NCBI RefSeq assembly: GCF_000327385.1
Contig: NW_008708518.1
Location: 79,438-143,437, forward strand
Direction of reading: 5' to 3'
Length of the DNA: 64,000 nt
From: Lottia gigantea
Taxonomy: Eukaryota; Mollusca; Gastropoda; Lottiidae
The notes under the pieces were generated by a model, which worked only from the letters and a program-made list of their open reading frames with translations, was not told where the DNA came from and made no database searches. Of the stretch, positions 38,001-54,035 are shown piece by piece. The position numbers and the translations under genes are program-made. Within the stretch, counting starts at the first letter, position 1; every line of letters begins with the position of its first letter.

Positions 38001-40601
38001 TTTCACTTTCTATATATGGCAGTGTCTCAAGAAAAGACGAGTCATCATTTTAACATTCAAACACAGATAATTCTGGACACACATGGATTTGAAGGCTAAA
38101 ATTTTGACAGTGTACTGAACACTATTACTGATTGATTTAGCTAAATAAGCTATGATTGGTCAAATGGATGGCGAAACTGTCCCATAAAACTGTTTTTTAT
38201 TATGTATAACACCAGTTGGTGTTGGGTAAAAAAACTGTCATGTATCACCCTGAGTTTAGTTGTAAGTACTATAATAGTAGTAAAGATTACAGACGGACAT
38301 TACCCAGTCACAATAAATAACGAAACTAGTTTAAAAAAATAATCTTAGTTTTAAATACACGAGTTTATTGTTGACATCAACAATACTGTTATAATCTGTA
38401 TGATTAAACTAGAGTCCTAGTCCTAGAGTCTTATCTTCTAACACTGTTTCTAGGATATCCTAGAGTCTTATCTTCTAACACTGTTTCTAGGATGTCCTAG
38501 ATTCTTATCTTCTAACACTGTTTCTAGGATATCCTATAGTCTTATCTTCTAACATTGTTTCTAGGATATCCTATAGTCTTATCTTCTAACACTGTTTCTA
38601 GGATATCCTATAGTCTTATCTTCTAACATTGTTTCTAGGATATCCTATAGTCTCATCTTCTAACACTGTTTCTAGGATATCCTATAGTCTTATCTTCTAA
38701 CATTGATTGTAGGATATCCTAGGTTCTTATCTTCTAACATTGTTTCTAGGATATCCTAGGTTCTTATCTTCTAACATTGTTTCTAGGATATCCTAGGTTC
38801 TTAACTTCTAACATTGTTTCTAGGATATCCTAGGTTCTTATCTTCTAACATTGTTTCTAGGATATCCTAGGTTCTTAACTTCTAACATTGTTTCTAGGAT
38901 ATCCTAGGTTCTTATCTTCTAACATTGTTTCTAGGATATCCTAGAGTCTTATCTTCTGACACTGTTTCTAGGATATCCTGAACTTGGTCTAACAGAAACA
39001 TCTCTATGTGAATGAGCCTTGTGTTCTCCATGTTCCAAAAAATAACAATCACCTCTTTTCTTACAAATTTAAAACTATGATTTTTTTTATTTGACTTTGA
39101 CCCAAAATATCTGTTATTTTCCAAAAATTGTTTGGGAGAACCCTAACATATTTACAGTTTCCACACAGCTGCTGTATTGTGAATCTGACCCTCGTTGGCT
39201 GCCCCCTATTGGTACCTCGAGTCTCAGTAGACTGGTGCTACCACTACCCTATTTTGTTCTTTCTCACATCAATCTTTCAAAGATTCATTTTAATGGACTG
39301 TTTTGATATTGCTCCATGATATTAAAAAGAAGTATTTTTAATCTCCACAACATGTCTGAGAAGAATGTAACCCTATTACCATTATATTTCTATAAATATA
39401 TATAACAAGATTCAACAATTGATAATTTCATTTTAAAAGATTCACAGATAAAAACTTGAGGAAACCATGACTTTTAATTACAGAAAATTAATATACAATT
39501 ATTTAATTATAGACCATCACCCTAATCTTTAAGTCTATAGAAACAGTTTTAATTACCTTATTAATTAAACAACACAAACGACTTTATTATCTTTCTTTTA
39601 TACAAAAATACAGTTTTGATTATTTATCAAAAGATTTATAAGAAAAATAACTTGATATGAGACCAGTAGGAAAAGTTAAAAAAAAAGAAAGGATTAAACA
39701 AAAATAACAATTAACTAATTAACAAAAACTAACGAGAAGATATCCTGTTAATTATAATACAATATCAGAAAGGAGGGAAATAGTCAGCTTTTGTTTCTTA
39801 TAAAATTTGCTGGTTAGTTGTTTTTGGGTTAGGGTTAGTTGTTTTTGGTTAGGGTTAGTTATTTTTGGGATGTATTGACAATGTGGATATTAAGTGACGT
39901 TATATAACACAATGTCTGTTCTTACTTCTATAACTATTGAAATTACATTGTCTCTACAACATGACTGAAACAATTACATAATTCTAACGTGTTTCACTGT
40001 AGCTGGTAAACCTCATGTTAGGGACTGAGAGAATGTCACCTGATGCCACATAACATGATCTGAATTGCAAAACCAAACCCGAAGTCAAACCAATACATTG
40101 ATAACAGGCCTTCTTTATGTGTCTCGAATGTTATTTTATATTAATGTATGACCTACTGTATTGTGTTGTGTGTTGAGAAATACATTATATACATACACAG
40201 GTTGAGCAACGACTTGTTACTTGTTTTATTTCTATATTATTCGAGGTGTATTAATTATTCTGAGATATCAGAACTACTGTCAAATTTACTGTTTTTTTCT
40301 AAACAATATTTATTACGAATTTACACGTGAAATTTGAGGAACAATCCCCAGCCATCGCTACATTCTGGAATATTTTTTATAGATGTCCTATATTTTATTT
40401 TGTCTCATTTCAGGTGGACTATCATCGTACGTATCTAAATATCAGTCAGATTTTGATTGGAATGATCATCGAGAGCCAGACCCTATTGTTATCAGACCAG
40501 AACCCGAACAGGAAATAACAAAATCAGAAGAGTTAATACCAGCTGGCGAGGATGATACGAATACCTGGTCAGAAAGTACTACGTCAGATCTCTTGTTTTA
40601 A
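20028..40601 (+). CDS. Taperin/phostensin-family PP1-docking protein
   Basis: Taperin (TPRN) and phostensin (PPP1R18) are vertebrate relatives that bind protein phosphatase 1 and associate with actin; taperin sits at the stereocilia base. Three coding exons: 20028-22145, 37196-37415 and 40414-40601, giving 841 aa. The ATG at 20028 (aacATGG) has the better context; one at 20010 is in frame. Family landmarks: ENPF at about residues 90-93, as in taperin (LRENPFML); a basic GSGFVTKLLGKFK stretch near 150; KDIVIIESSKSG near 250, like taperin DSVLIIETVPG; a long Ser/Thr/Pro/Lys-rich disordered middle; IIFIGALVDLGRSLLKK near 690; then RIKF, a PP1 RVxF-type docking motif, followed by NDQAMTLHEYPSE, matching phostensin KISFSETALETTYQYPSE. 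The apparent frame past 22145 is intronic read-through ending in a MITE. Vertebrate TPRN and PPP1R18 cannot be told apart here, so this may be their single pre-duplication relative. Confidence 0.85.
22178..22336. mobile_element. MITE-like family 2, copy at start of the taperin-like gene's first intron
   Basis: Ends gggattctcgaaacc and ttttgagaataaggtcc are inverted copies; the inner pair is ctgattggtcagtcac and tatccaatcagattac. It begins about 30 bases after the exon 1 donor, and its first bases supply the end of an apparently open frame that runs past the splice site. Confidence 0.65.
24231..24865. other. Assembly gap, 635 N
   Basis: Unbroken run of N inside the large intron. Open frames across it have no meaning. 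Confidence 0.99.
26975..27305. repeat. Minisatellite, about 63-bp unit, 5 copies
   Basis: Unit: agctatgtggactctctgaa, then caagttgacaaacctaaata and ccaaataaacattatt. Early copies are diverged; the last two are identical. It abuts the next array and shares the (t)aactatg/agctatg junction. Confidence 0.8.
27306..28489. repeat. Minisatellite, 60-bp unit, about 20 copies
   Basis: Unit: tgatatactaggggctaggt, then atgttatctaagtcttgtta and actatgttttaatgaaagta. Period is exactly 60 except for a small A-rich insertion near 28013. Variants at ggggct/ggagct and gatata/ggtata are mixed along the array. Confidence 0.93.
32062..32884. repeat. Minisatellite, 41-bp unit, about 20 copies
   Basis: Unit: gtattaaactatattagcct followed by gtctgtaatggtggtcggcc and a. 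Two variable sites (tattag/tataag; ggtggtcgg/ggttgtcgg). Confidence 0.93.
34808..35705. repeat. Minisatellite, 26-bp unit, about 34 copies
   Basis: Unit ctatataactttataccctg plus tatata or tatgta. One longer unit near 35241 carries an extra tgttata. In the large intron. Confidence 0.93.
36775..37112. mobile_element. MITE-like family 1, right half with tandem terminal repeats
   Basis: Starts with the inner ctgattggctg segment and continues into three to four tandem copies (about 72 bp each) of the right terminal arm, recognisable by gcagtcaaggtataag, ctgacattgtgaagat and gatacaagaatagtg. It ends 83 bases before the second coding exon of the taperin-like gene. It is the reverse complement of the unit tandemly repeated at 3009-3532. 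Confidence 0.6.
37416..40413 (+). other. Intron 2 of the taperin-like gene
   Basis: Phase-1 intron from gtaaat to tctcatttcag. It contains a dispersed repeat (37560-37690), a diverged SINE-like piece (37690-37770), the 37-bp array at 38430-38985 and a short ttagggttag-rich stretch near 39825-39870. No exon-like segment. Confidence 0.7.
38430..38985. repeat. Minisatellite, 37-bp unit, about 15 copies
   Basis: Unit: taggatatcctatagtctta then tcttctaacattgtttc. Each junction forms the perfect 12-base palindrome taggatatccta. Variants: agagtc, atagtc, aggttc. Confidence 0.9.
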
Positions 40602-42287
40602 ATTTTAACCAATCAGAACATATTATATCTATTCCTAAAACTTACGCAAGTTATAATGATAGTTGTGTTGATTTAAACGTTTTAAAGGATTCTATAAAAC
40701 TTATTGTAATATCAAACAGTGATTGATGGCTTTATATTTCATTACAGAGTTGTTATTAAATTTTGTATTTGACAGACATTGAAAGCCATGCTAACCTATA
40801 CTTGATTTCCGATAGAGGATATTGACAGTTGGTTATGTCCGGCATATAGAGTCAAATCAACAGCCCTGTGTTAGTTTGAGTCAGTTGAATTGTTTAACAA
40901 TGTTAACTGTGTATGAGGAGAGACAAGGATAGTTTGCCATCATCTTTCATCTATCTGTGGAAGAGAATATAAGTCTAAGATTAATCTGTCGGAGCTGGTT
41001 TAAAAGTGAAATATTGTTAATGGCCCTGTGTTTTGATGGATAACAAGTGCATTCAAACATTCTAATGGATATTTAAGAAATAGGTTTGGATGTCTACTTG
41101 GTAACCTCCTATGGTACAGTTTACACTGGATGTTATGGCCTTGAGACATGTAAATATATATATAGTGAGATGGCCTTGCATAGTGACCAAAAAAACAGAC
41201 TCAGAAAGAATTTTCATGATTGAATGAACAGTTTCCTAAAAGACTGTCAGGAGTGGTTCTGGAATCATTAAAAGATATGTTTTTATAGAAATACAATGTA
41301 ACCTTGATATAAAAACCTGGATAAGTTCTTGATAAAATGCTGCAAATTATAGATTCATGGTTTTAAATAGTCATGTCATAAAACACTTAGTTTACTAGGA
41401 ATTGCAAGAACCACAGACGTCTGATTGAAAATTAGAATGGTGTAAATTGATGCTATCAATGTCTCTGATACACATAAACAGTTGAGAAAACCTCTTTACA
41501 ATCTGGCTTATATTAGAAAGTTATTTATAAACAGTTATCAGTGAGTGAATAAAACCTGAATAAATCATAGTTCATCAATAACTGACAGTGAAAGGAATAT
41601 TTTTATAATTATAGCCAGTTTAGAGTAACAGACAGAAACTTCAGATATATTCATTTCAAAATATAGTCTGTGAGAGATCAATAAATCTTCAGACCAGACT
41701 CTAGCTAGCTGTTATATTACTGACAACATTATTACTATTAACATGATATACCAGAGCAACCTAGTGAAACAGCCATTTCTAACTGATAGATACTGTAAGA
41801 GTTCAGGGTATTTGACAGTTAATTCTGTTTTAGGAAGAGTGTTCCTTATTAACATCACACTACCTTGACTTTATCTCAAGACTTAAGGGAGATAACCACA
41901 TAGTTTCTATCTTTATTATTACCTGCTTTAAACATTCCTTTAATAATTAATTTCTATTTCTCATTATAATAAATTATAGTAAAAGACATTTTACATGGCC
42001 AAGTTCTTTCTCAGTAACAAATTTATATGTCAGGTGTTTGATCATTATTTATATCAGGATGTCTTTGATTGAAGCTCTGGTTTAAATTAAAGAGTTGAGA
42101 CTCATGTGATGTAATATTTAATCCAGTTAAAATCTTGGGTCTGACCCTTGCTATTTGTTAAGTTAAACACGAGTTAACATGGCAGCAGAGAATATCTATA
42201 TATGGTTAAAAATTACACCATATTTCTACCGTTACTCTGATAATAATTACATCATTGAGATTCAATCAAAATCACCCTTAGAAACCT

Positions 42288-42448
42288 GGGGCCTTATTCT
42301 GGCAAACTTAACTTCAGATGATTTTAGTTTCCCAGTAATCTAATTGGTTAATCACTAAAATTGATTTTGGATTTAGTTTTGTTGTCCAATCAGATTACTG
42401 TATATTTTAAAATCTGGATTATATTTAAGTTAAGTTTTGAAGAATAAG
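42288..42448. mobile_element. MITE-like family 2, copy downstream of the taperin-like gene
   Basis: Begins ggggccttattctggcaaac and ends aagttttgaagaataag; the ends are inverted copies. The inner pair is ctaattggttaatcac and gtccaatcagatt. No coding capacity. Confidence 0.65.
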
Positions 42449-45400
42449 ATATCAGATTGGTTAAGTCTGACAGGTCATATTTAAATCAGAGTCTTTAAAA
42501 ATATAAAAACAACAGGTCAGATCATCTTGAAGTTCAAAATTCTTTTAGTAAAGTTTTAAGAAAAGAATTGACAATTTTTACAACATTGATCACTTCTTCT
42601 TTTAAAGTTTATGAAAATCTCAAGATGGCTTCATGGTACTAACAAAAACCTGTAAATTTGTGTTCAACAGGAGATGGTATTATCTCACTAGAACTGTCGC
42701 TTTGAGTAAAATGTCTTTAGTTTTGTTTTGTCAAGTTTCGTTTTATATTTTTTTGTGATTTCGGAGACAAAATATGAAGAATAGTTTTAAGTTCATTTAG
42801 CTACGCAATTTATATTTTGCTGATAAAAATGAAGGGACCATCCATCATAACGATTGTATTTTTTCTTGTAGTTATATTTTATTGTGTTTCTCTAAGCATT
42901 CCTGATTGATTATTTTATTTTTCTATATTTTTCTAGTAGAGGTTATTTTATATAGTTTAGTTTGTATTTTGGATGAAGTTTTTGCTTTTTATTTCAAAAG
43001 ACAGTCATTTTAAGTGCTTTGATTCAAATTGTTTGCTCATTTCCATATTTTATGTATGAAAGTTTAACAATGTATAAAATTGACATGGTCGTCTAAATAT
43101 TTGCTAGTATTTCACCCTTTAGTTTTTGTTAAATTGTAGATGAACTGGTTGTATGAATTTGTATTCTAAACAGAGATACACACAGCCAGGTGAAGCAGAG
43201 CCAGAGAGACTAAGATTGTCTTAGCTTCTCAAAGCCAGGACTGAGTAAATATTGGTTTTGCCATCAAAAATTCAATTCAGCCAACCGACTGTTTGAGTGG
43301 CTCTGCCTTACCTGCACATAGCAATAAGATAGAAAATATTAGATGATTATCTCCCTTTAAGATTATTCCAAGAAAACAATATTCTATATGATATGTTAAA
43401 GTTAATAGAGGAGCTTTCTAGACCAAGGATATAACAATTACATTTTTATTCTGAAGAAAACAGGTTACAGACAAGCTAATGTACAACTTTTACTCAGGAT
43501 GAGATTTTTGATTAACAGAATTGTCTTGCTTGTATAGATGTTTATTATACTGTTCATGCTCAATTTATAATGTTCAATCTGTAGAAATCCATCAGAACTT
43601 TTATTCAGAATGATTTATTTTTATAATTGTCTCAGTGGTGCCGAATATTACAGATTTTGTCTCAGATAATACATGAATCCCTCATTACACACTGCAAGGG
43701 GTTACTTGTCTTCATTAGGTCAATCGTGTTTTCAAATGATGAAATAAAGACTTAGATTTAGGGTAGGATAATGGCTCAAATAATTTAAAAAAGATACCAT
43801 GAAAAATAGTGAGAGTAAACCATCGACTCAAAAAATGTAATTAAAGAAAGTTAGAAGTTAATATTATTGTTAATTTAATATCTCATATATTCAAACTTAC
43901 TTGCCATATAAATACAAGACTGAAACTTGACAACATTCTAATGATGATTGAAGATATCTGATAAAGATATGTTTAAAATAGATAAATTCATTATTGCATT
44001 TGATATCAAATGATGAAATACTTAGTTTAGGGTCTGGAAACTGATTGTAAGTGTAGTATCAGGTGTTATAGAAGATACTCTCCTATAGAAGCACTGGCCA
44101 AGGTAGTAAAGTATATATGAAAATAGATAAATTAAACAAGATAAAATATTAAATGATAATTCAGTATTTTATAAAACAATGATATATTATAATTTATCTA
44201 ATGTTTAAGGTATAATTATGGTTCTCTAAATATTTACTTTCACAACTGTTACAGCTGAATTTTATCTATCTGTATCACCTTTCACAATGACATTTTAGTG
44301 TATAGTGGTAAACGATTTACAAAAACTATGCCAGCTGAAGTAATGTAGTATTAGCTGTCTCTATGCTGAAGGAAGGTAGTACAGACAGCTGTTAAAGGTT
44401 ATATTGAGATAACTACTAGTATATCTAGTGAATAAGGCTAGTAAATATGTTTATATAAAATTATATAAGTAATATATATATATCTTAATATCTATAGCTG
44501 TTTATATTAGCTTCAGTACAATATATACCTACTCATACCAAATCTTTTATTTGATATTGGCCTGCCTTCTATTATATAACAGGTCTGTCAATATATCATG
44601 CTCAATAAAACTGAATGCTATAATTTTGTAGTTGACTTGCATGCTGGAATGAAATTGCAGACAAATATTTCTGTAGCTGTTTTGTCCTGGTAATTTGTCA
44701 GTTAATTGTTTGATTTCAATGATGCTGATGCAGAAAAATCACAGGATGAGAACTTTTTTATTGACTAAATCTACGACAAAATAATTTGATAATGAGTGTA
44801 TACTATAGTAATATATTAAAATACATGTGTATTATTGACATTGTTTGTAAAATATGTCAGAGGTTTCATCTTCATATTAACATGTATTACAATATTATCT
44901 ATATAAATAAGATTTAAATGAGAAGCAGAGAGAACATCTCTGTAGAATTTTGATTTATTTATTGTATTTCCAGTATAGTGTATCAACTTTCTAATGTAAT
45001 ATATTCTGTTTATTTCTACTCTACATCAATACAAAACAGATATAGAGGGAGAAATAATAATTACAGTATATACTGCTCACGCGACCACCTTTATTACACA
45101 CATCAGAGAACCTTTACAATAATAATATTTATAAGCTAGATAATTCCATTAATAGCATGGTAAAATCGTGAATAACAGATGACCCTCCAAAGAGAAGTAC
45201 CATCAGGTGTTTAAAAAAGAGTAAACATGGTCTAATATATATTTTGTTCCTTACTACGTACGATACTTACATTATGTTTACTATTTGTATTTATAAATAG
45301 AATCGCACCTTGATATAAATAATAAAAAATATTCTTCTCGGCTAAAATATACTAGGACAAAGTGATATAACATTAGAGTCAGTTAAACAAAATATATTCT

Positions 45401-46292
45401 CTTGTCTACTATACATGAATCTACTAGACAACTTCTACTTTCAGTTTTGCCATATTCAGATGAGATTTAGATTAACGGTATTTCTGTTTATTTGAAAGGT
45501 CTCTATATTTATGGGTGCCATGTAGACACATGTTTCTGTATGTTTTACATCTTAATTAACAAACTCGTTGTTAGATGTGGCTCATTTTTTATGGCTCTCT
45601 TGTATTGTATTGTACTATGTTGTATATAGGCTTCTTATTATACTACTAGGGGTAGGTTTTGCAGCAAAAATTGCAAAATGTTTGTTATTACGCAAAAATT
45701 ATTTGCAAAATTATGGGGTAATTGACCTTCGACCTCATCATACACTTGTTATTATATCATTGTATATTTCTATAGAATAATTAAACATGGTTATGTCCCT
45801 TGATTTCATTCCATATTTTATATAATTATTATCTGTACATTTAGAAATAATTCTTTTTAGAATTCTACTTCGTTTTATTTTCTAAATCAGTAGTATGATG
45901 ATAATTAAATTTTAGTGTTTCCGAGTTATAACCATTCTCCTATTGAAATTTACAATGAAAAGACAGGATAGAAGAAATTAATACAACATTTATAGCTTTT
46001 TAGACCTGGCCTTTAACTAATCTAGTATTCCTTTTGGAAATTCCGTTCATTTTGGCACATTAACTTGGCATCTCTTTTAGAGTGTTCACATTTAATATTT
46101 ATGACTCAATGTATTGGGTTTATAACTCAGTGTTTTGAGGAATTTATTAATGTCAAATTTAAGATAATTATCTGCCTGTAATTGTAAATAAAACAGTGTT
46201 TGAATTTATCATCAATTTATTTTGAATTGTAAATCTTATACTCTCTGATACCTGTAATAAATTATTTCTAGAAATATTAAACTGTCTAAATT

Positions 46293-46525
46293 ATTCCCCC
46301 TACATTGGTATTATTCCCCCTACATTGGTATTATTCCCCCTACATTAGTATTATTCCCCCTACATTGGTATTATTCCCCCTACATTAGTATTATTCCCCC
46401 TACATTGGTATTATTCCCCCTACATTGGTATTATTCCCCCTACATTGGTATTATTCCCCCTACATTGGTATTATTCCCCCCACATTGGTATTATTCCCCC
46501 TACATTGGTATTATTCCCCCCCCCC
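46293..46525. repeat. Minisatellite, 20-bp unit, about 11 copies
   Basis: Unit tacattggtattattccccc, with tacattagta and cacattggta variants, ending in an expanded C run. The open frame through it is a by-product of the repeat. Confidence 0.9.
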
Positions 46526-46657
46526 CTACATTGATTTTGCTGGGGCTTAATTCTCACTTGTTGGGGACCAGCCCCCACAGACCCCACCCTAATGACAGGG
46601 CTGGTTGTTAATATTATCTGCCCTGTTCCCCAATCCTTATCATAATGTATTTTTGAA

Positions 46658-46948
46658 TAATAAAAAAAAAGATTTCCAAGGAATGATCTAGTCTAGTCTG
46701 GTTGGTTGGTGGTTGATAAAAAAAAAGATTTCCAAGGAATGATCTAGTCTAGTCTGGTTGGTTGGTGGTTGATAAAAAAAAAGATTTCCAAGGAATGATC
46801 TAGTCTAGTCTAGTTGGTTGGTGGTTGATAAAAAAAAAGATTTCCAAGGAATGATCTAGTCTAGTCTGGTTGGTTGGTGGTTGATAAAAAAAAAGATTTC
46901 CAAGGAATGATCTAGTCTAGTCTGGTTGGTTGGTGGTTGATAAAAAAA
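46658..46948. repeat. Minisatellite, 56-bp unit, 5 copies
   Basis: Unit: gataaaaaaaaagatttcca, then aggaatgatctagtctagtc and tggttggttggtggtt. Copies are nearly identical, so expansion is recent. Confidence 0.9.
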
Positions 46949-47374
46949 ATGTCTGCTTCCAGTTAACTAAAGATTAAAATTCTAATTTTCTCATAATTAA
47001 TAAGTTTTTCTATTGCTGTTACCTAGGCCAGTGCTTATCTCTATATACCCTAATACTAAACACCTAAAGTAGTAATAAAATGAGTAAAAATATTTCATCC
47101 TGATTAGTTTGCCATTTGTCAAGAAAATCCCATCTGACCTAAATTATACCTTAAAACAATAGAGTCTATTTATAACAATTAATCCCTTTTAATAAAGACT
47201 TTACACCTTCTGGGCATAAAACCTGTGAAACCTCTCCCTTATATTATTATTAGAGAATGAAAGACAGGCTGGTTGTTAAATCATGAATAGTGTCAAATTC
47301 TCCATTGTTTTAGTAGAGGGAAACGGGGGAGTGATTAGCCAAAATCCAAAGTGGAATAGATAATAAATAATTAT

Positions 47375-47375
47375 G

Positions 47376-47441
<66 letters not shown>
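47375..47441. repeat. AAT/TAA trinucleotide microsatellite
   Basis: About 22 uninterrupted taa/aat triplets. Homopolymeric Ile or Tyr frames on the other strand are artefacts of it. Confidence 0.97.
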
Positions 47442-47634
47442 TTTATAGAAGATATTAGGTATATAACTGTCAAAGAATAAAAACATATAAATTAATAAAT
47501 AACACTGTAAAGATACAGACAATAAAAAATAATATTAACAATTTGAACTTGAAATGATTGAATGATAATTATAATAATCTTTCAAATCACAGGTTATAGA
47601 TAAATAAGACAATGTTATGGATAGATACTTCTAG

Positions 47635-47709
47635 AATATTTATTACTTCAACGTTTCAATGTGGTAATTATATTCCTGATAATGGTGAAACGTTGAAGTA
47701 ATAAATATT
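47635..47709. repeat. Perfect 24-bp inverted repeat with 27-base loop
   Basis: 47635-47658 and 47686-47709 are exact reverse complements (right arm starts tgaaacgttgaagtaataaa). The loop carries cctgataatgg directly before the right arm. A strong hairpin in DNA or RNA. Confidence 0.9.
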
Positions 47710-48498
47710 TACCTATGTAGTGATTATAAATGAAGATAGATGTGAGAAATATAAGAAATGTCTACATCAAATAATGTGTATAAGGAAATAAAACAAATCC
47801 ATTTTGAAACAGGTTTAACCCCCTATCGCCCTATTTTACAAAATAGAAGAATCCTAAAATACAATTTCAATATTCAGAAATGACTTCATGTACCAATTCA
47901 TAAAATCTGACTATTAAATAAATCCATTTAGCTACAGATTTTAAATATGGTCCTAATGTCTGAGTTGTTTACAATCCTAGATTTCTACAAATTTTCTGCA
48001 ATGGCGAAAAATAAAATAAAAACCGTTAAAATAGTTAAAAACAGTGAAAGAATTGACCTCAAATAATTAAAACAAGCAGATCAATACAACTGATACAATT
48101 TTAGGTTAAATATTTTGACTAGAATGTTCCGATTTGCCCGATATAATTCTACACTGTACAATTTGACTAATGTCCGATTTGTCTTAAAATTAAAAATATA
48201 GTCTTAGACTACCAGTCTTTATAAACTATTGACATTGCTTTGTTTAATTGCGTCTGGATAAACCGAGTGTAATGATGTAAAACCGCATGGACTACTTGCA
48301 CACTGAAAGATAAGTTCATACACGGAAACGAAAACAAAGAAAGAGGACTAAATACGGATCTAAATAGGAGCCACAGCAAGTTTGCCATGATATTTTGTGT
48401 TTTTAGGAGTTGAAATTGTTAAAACTTTGTGGTGAAACGATTTATTTTGATTTTTTAGCGACACTAATTCTAGCGCGCACTGACAATTTGATTTTATA

Positions 48499-48508
48499 CG
48501 CATGCGTA
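48499..48508. promoter_or_regulatory. NRF1-like palindrome at the SET start region
   Basis: The ten bases acgcatgcgt are a perfect palindrome close to the NRF1 core (GCGCATGCGC). CG dinucleotides are rare in this window but cluster here (also gcgcgc near 48473), as expected of a housekeeping promoter. The site overlaps the upstream in-frame ATG at 48502, which argues that the SET start is at 48529. Confidence 0.4.
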
Positions 48509-48528
48509 ACAAAGACATCCCTGCAGAA

Positions 48529-51984
<3,456 letters not shown>

Positions 51985-52183
51985 AAATTATTAACATTAT
52001 CATCCATCAATCATTTTATCAACCAATCATCATTCATTATCATTTTAAATAGGACACGCCCACTTAGCCTCTTCACCATTTTTGGACATTCCTGGTGTAT
52101 GAATATATGTAAATGAGGTAGACAACCAATCAGATTAAAGAACCAGGGATCAAGGTTTTAATTTTCTGCATGGGAATATACTG

Positions 52184-52193
52184 AATAAATAAA
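52184..52193 (+). terminator. SET polyadenylation signal (overlapping AATAAA pair)
   Basis: Two overlapping AATAAA hexamers (aataaataaa) lie 200 bases after the SET stop codon. They give a short 3'UTR that includes A/T-rich sequence with several ATCA/TCATT runs. Use of the site is inferred. Confidence 0.6.
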
Positions 52194-53094
52194 TGAATCT
52201 AAATTTTATATTTATTTGAAATTTTGAAGGCCATTGAAATACGAGGCTGATAAATTGTACAAAGATAAGTTATGGCCCCTCCCTTTTTTTTTTGAAAAAT
52301 TTGAATAGATTAGAATATTTAGAAATTAAACTTCAATATTACGTATACCAATAAACATCATTACTTACATTGAGTTGACAAACCTAATTGCAGAGTGTCG
52401 TAATGTGTTTGGTTCTACAAACAGTATGAGATAAACAAATATGTTAATAATGCACAGTGGAAATTTCCCTAAAGAAAAAACAATTTTCAACGAGGCTATA
52501 TTCAATTCAAACTAATTTTATTGCTGTTAATTATCAGTTGAATAAATATAGAATATATGTGTCTGCACAATCTATTTCAAATAGTGCTGGGATAATCAAA
52601 AAGTGCACAAATTTAAAGGAATTTTTAAAAAGCAAATATTATGTGTTTAAATTCCACAAAGCATTAAGGTATTTGAAAACTGGTGATATCTTTCCTGTAT
52701 TCTATAAAGAGAGTTAAACACATTGATGTGATATAATAAACTATTTTAGTAGCAGGTGCTTGTCATATTTTGTTTGTAAATGGATGTAATAAAACTTGAT
52801 CTAATCTTAATATTCTGACCTCTATAAAACATTCATTTCAAACTTGTGACAAACTAGATTTCAAGTACCTTATTGTTCTTAATCTGATTAAATATTTAAT
52901 TGTCCATCTTAAATTAATATAAAAATTATCTGTGGCCTCTTTTCACCAACTTTAAATATTTTCTGTAATGTCTAAAAACGGGCGATATTTTGTATTAAAG
53001 TTTTGTTTTGTGTGACATAGTTTTAAGTAAAAATAATGAATGAATATTAATTGAGGCTTGAATTAAATTCTGTGTTAAAAAAAACTGAGTTAAA

Positions 53095-53462
53095 AATGAT
53101 ATAACATTCTCATCATCTGATTGGTCTATTGATAAAAATGATTTGAAATTTAGTTTTATTAACCAATCAGATAGTAGTATTTTCTGGACCCTGTTCTGTA
53201 AAAAACACTCAAGGATCAGGATTTTTTGTAAATGTGTTCTTATATTGAGAAATATCAAAAAATTCTTTATAAAAAAATTTGTGAAACAACATGGATATAT
53301 CAATTTTTGATTAGGTTTAATAACTGGGTTTTAAAAAAAATCCAAACTTAAAGAAAAACAGTTATCTAAGTGGTCTATAAATCCTAGATTTACAGTCAAT
53401 TTTATCAACTGACCAATCAGATGACTAGAATGTCTTTAATTCATTGGTGAAAGTTTTTGAGA
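53095..53462. mobile_element. Two partial family 2 MITE copies between SET and ASB
   Basis: 53095-53180 has catctgattggtctattgat and ttaaccaatcagata. 53374-53462 has ttatcaactgaccaatcaga and a final gtttttgagaa. Both lack one terminal arm. Confidence 0.45.
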
Positions 53463-54035
53463 AAATGGCATGAAGGTTTCTTTAGTTTTTACCCGTATCC
53501 AGAGTTGGGTTTTGTTTGTACAAGAATATAAAAATAATTGGGCCAGATTCTAACAAGGCTAAAACATGGAAATCATTTTGTTAAAAATCACATGAAAATA
53601 AAAAATATTAAAATGTCAAATAAAAAGAGCATTTTGTTTTCTGAATTGTGCTGCAGTAATATATTATGTATTAATATGTATTAAGAAATGGTTTGGTCAA
53701 CATCTGAGAGGCAAATTAACCCAACAAGTTTGGTGTTGCATAATATTTCATGACTGGTTCCCCTTGTTTTAATACAAACTGCCAAGTCATTCAAATCGAA
53801 GACCTTAACCCTAGATTTTCTATCTTTCATGGGTTATATTATTTCTGAACAGTTTCCTCCCTTGTCAAAAATAGAAACACTGTCAGATTCCTGTATAGAC
53901 GTTAACCTATAGGTCACTCATTGGATCAATTTGGATGGTCTTTCACCCACCAACCCTGAGACTATTGATCTCTTTATTGACCAACATCTCATCTGTTTTC
54001 TTCTTTTTGAGGTGATAATCTGTAGCTGAAGATCA

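Larger units (their letters stand above)
40602..48498. other. 3'UTR and intergenic DNA between the taperin-like gene and SET
   Basis: About 7.9 kb of AT-rich DNA. The first part is presumably the taperin-like 3'UTR, end unknown. It contains a family 2 MITE (42288), the 20-bp and 56-bp arrays near 46.3-46.9 kb, an AAT microsatellite and a foldback at 47635. Open frames here are short and show no similarity I recognise. Confidence 0.6.

Noticed and set aside
46405-46611. Open frame of repeated Tyr-Ser-Pro-type peptides
   Set aside because: A by-product of the 20-bp minisatellite reading in all three frames; no start context or splice support.
47276-47522. Open frames rich in Ile or Tyr on the minus strand
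   Set aside because: Produced by the AAT trinucleotide run.
48502-48528. Upstream in-frame ATG as the SET start
   Set aside because: It sits inside an NRF1-like palindrome, has weaker context, and adds residues unlike known SET N-termini; kept only as an alternative.
52457-52717. 86-codon frame after SET
   Set aside because: AT-rich composition, no recognisable domain, and it lies in spacer after the SET poly(A) signal.
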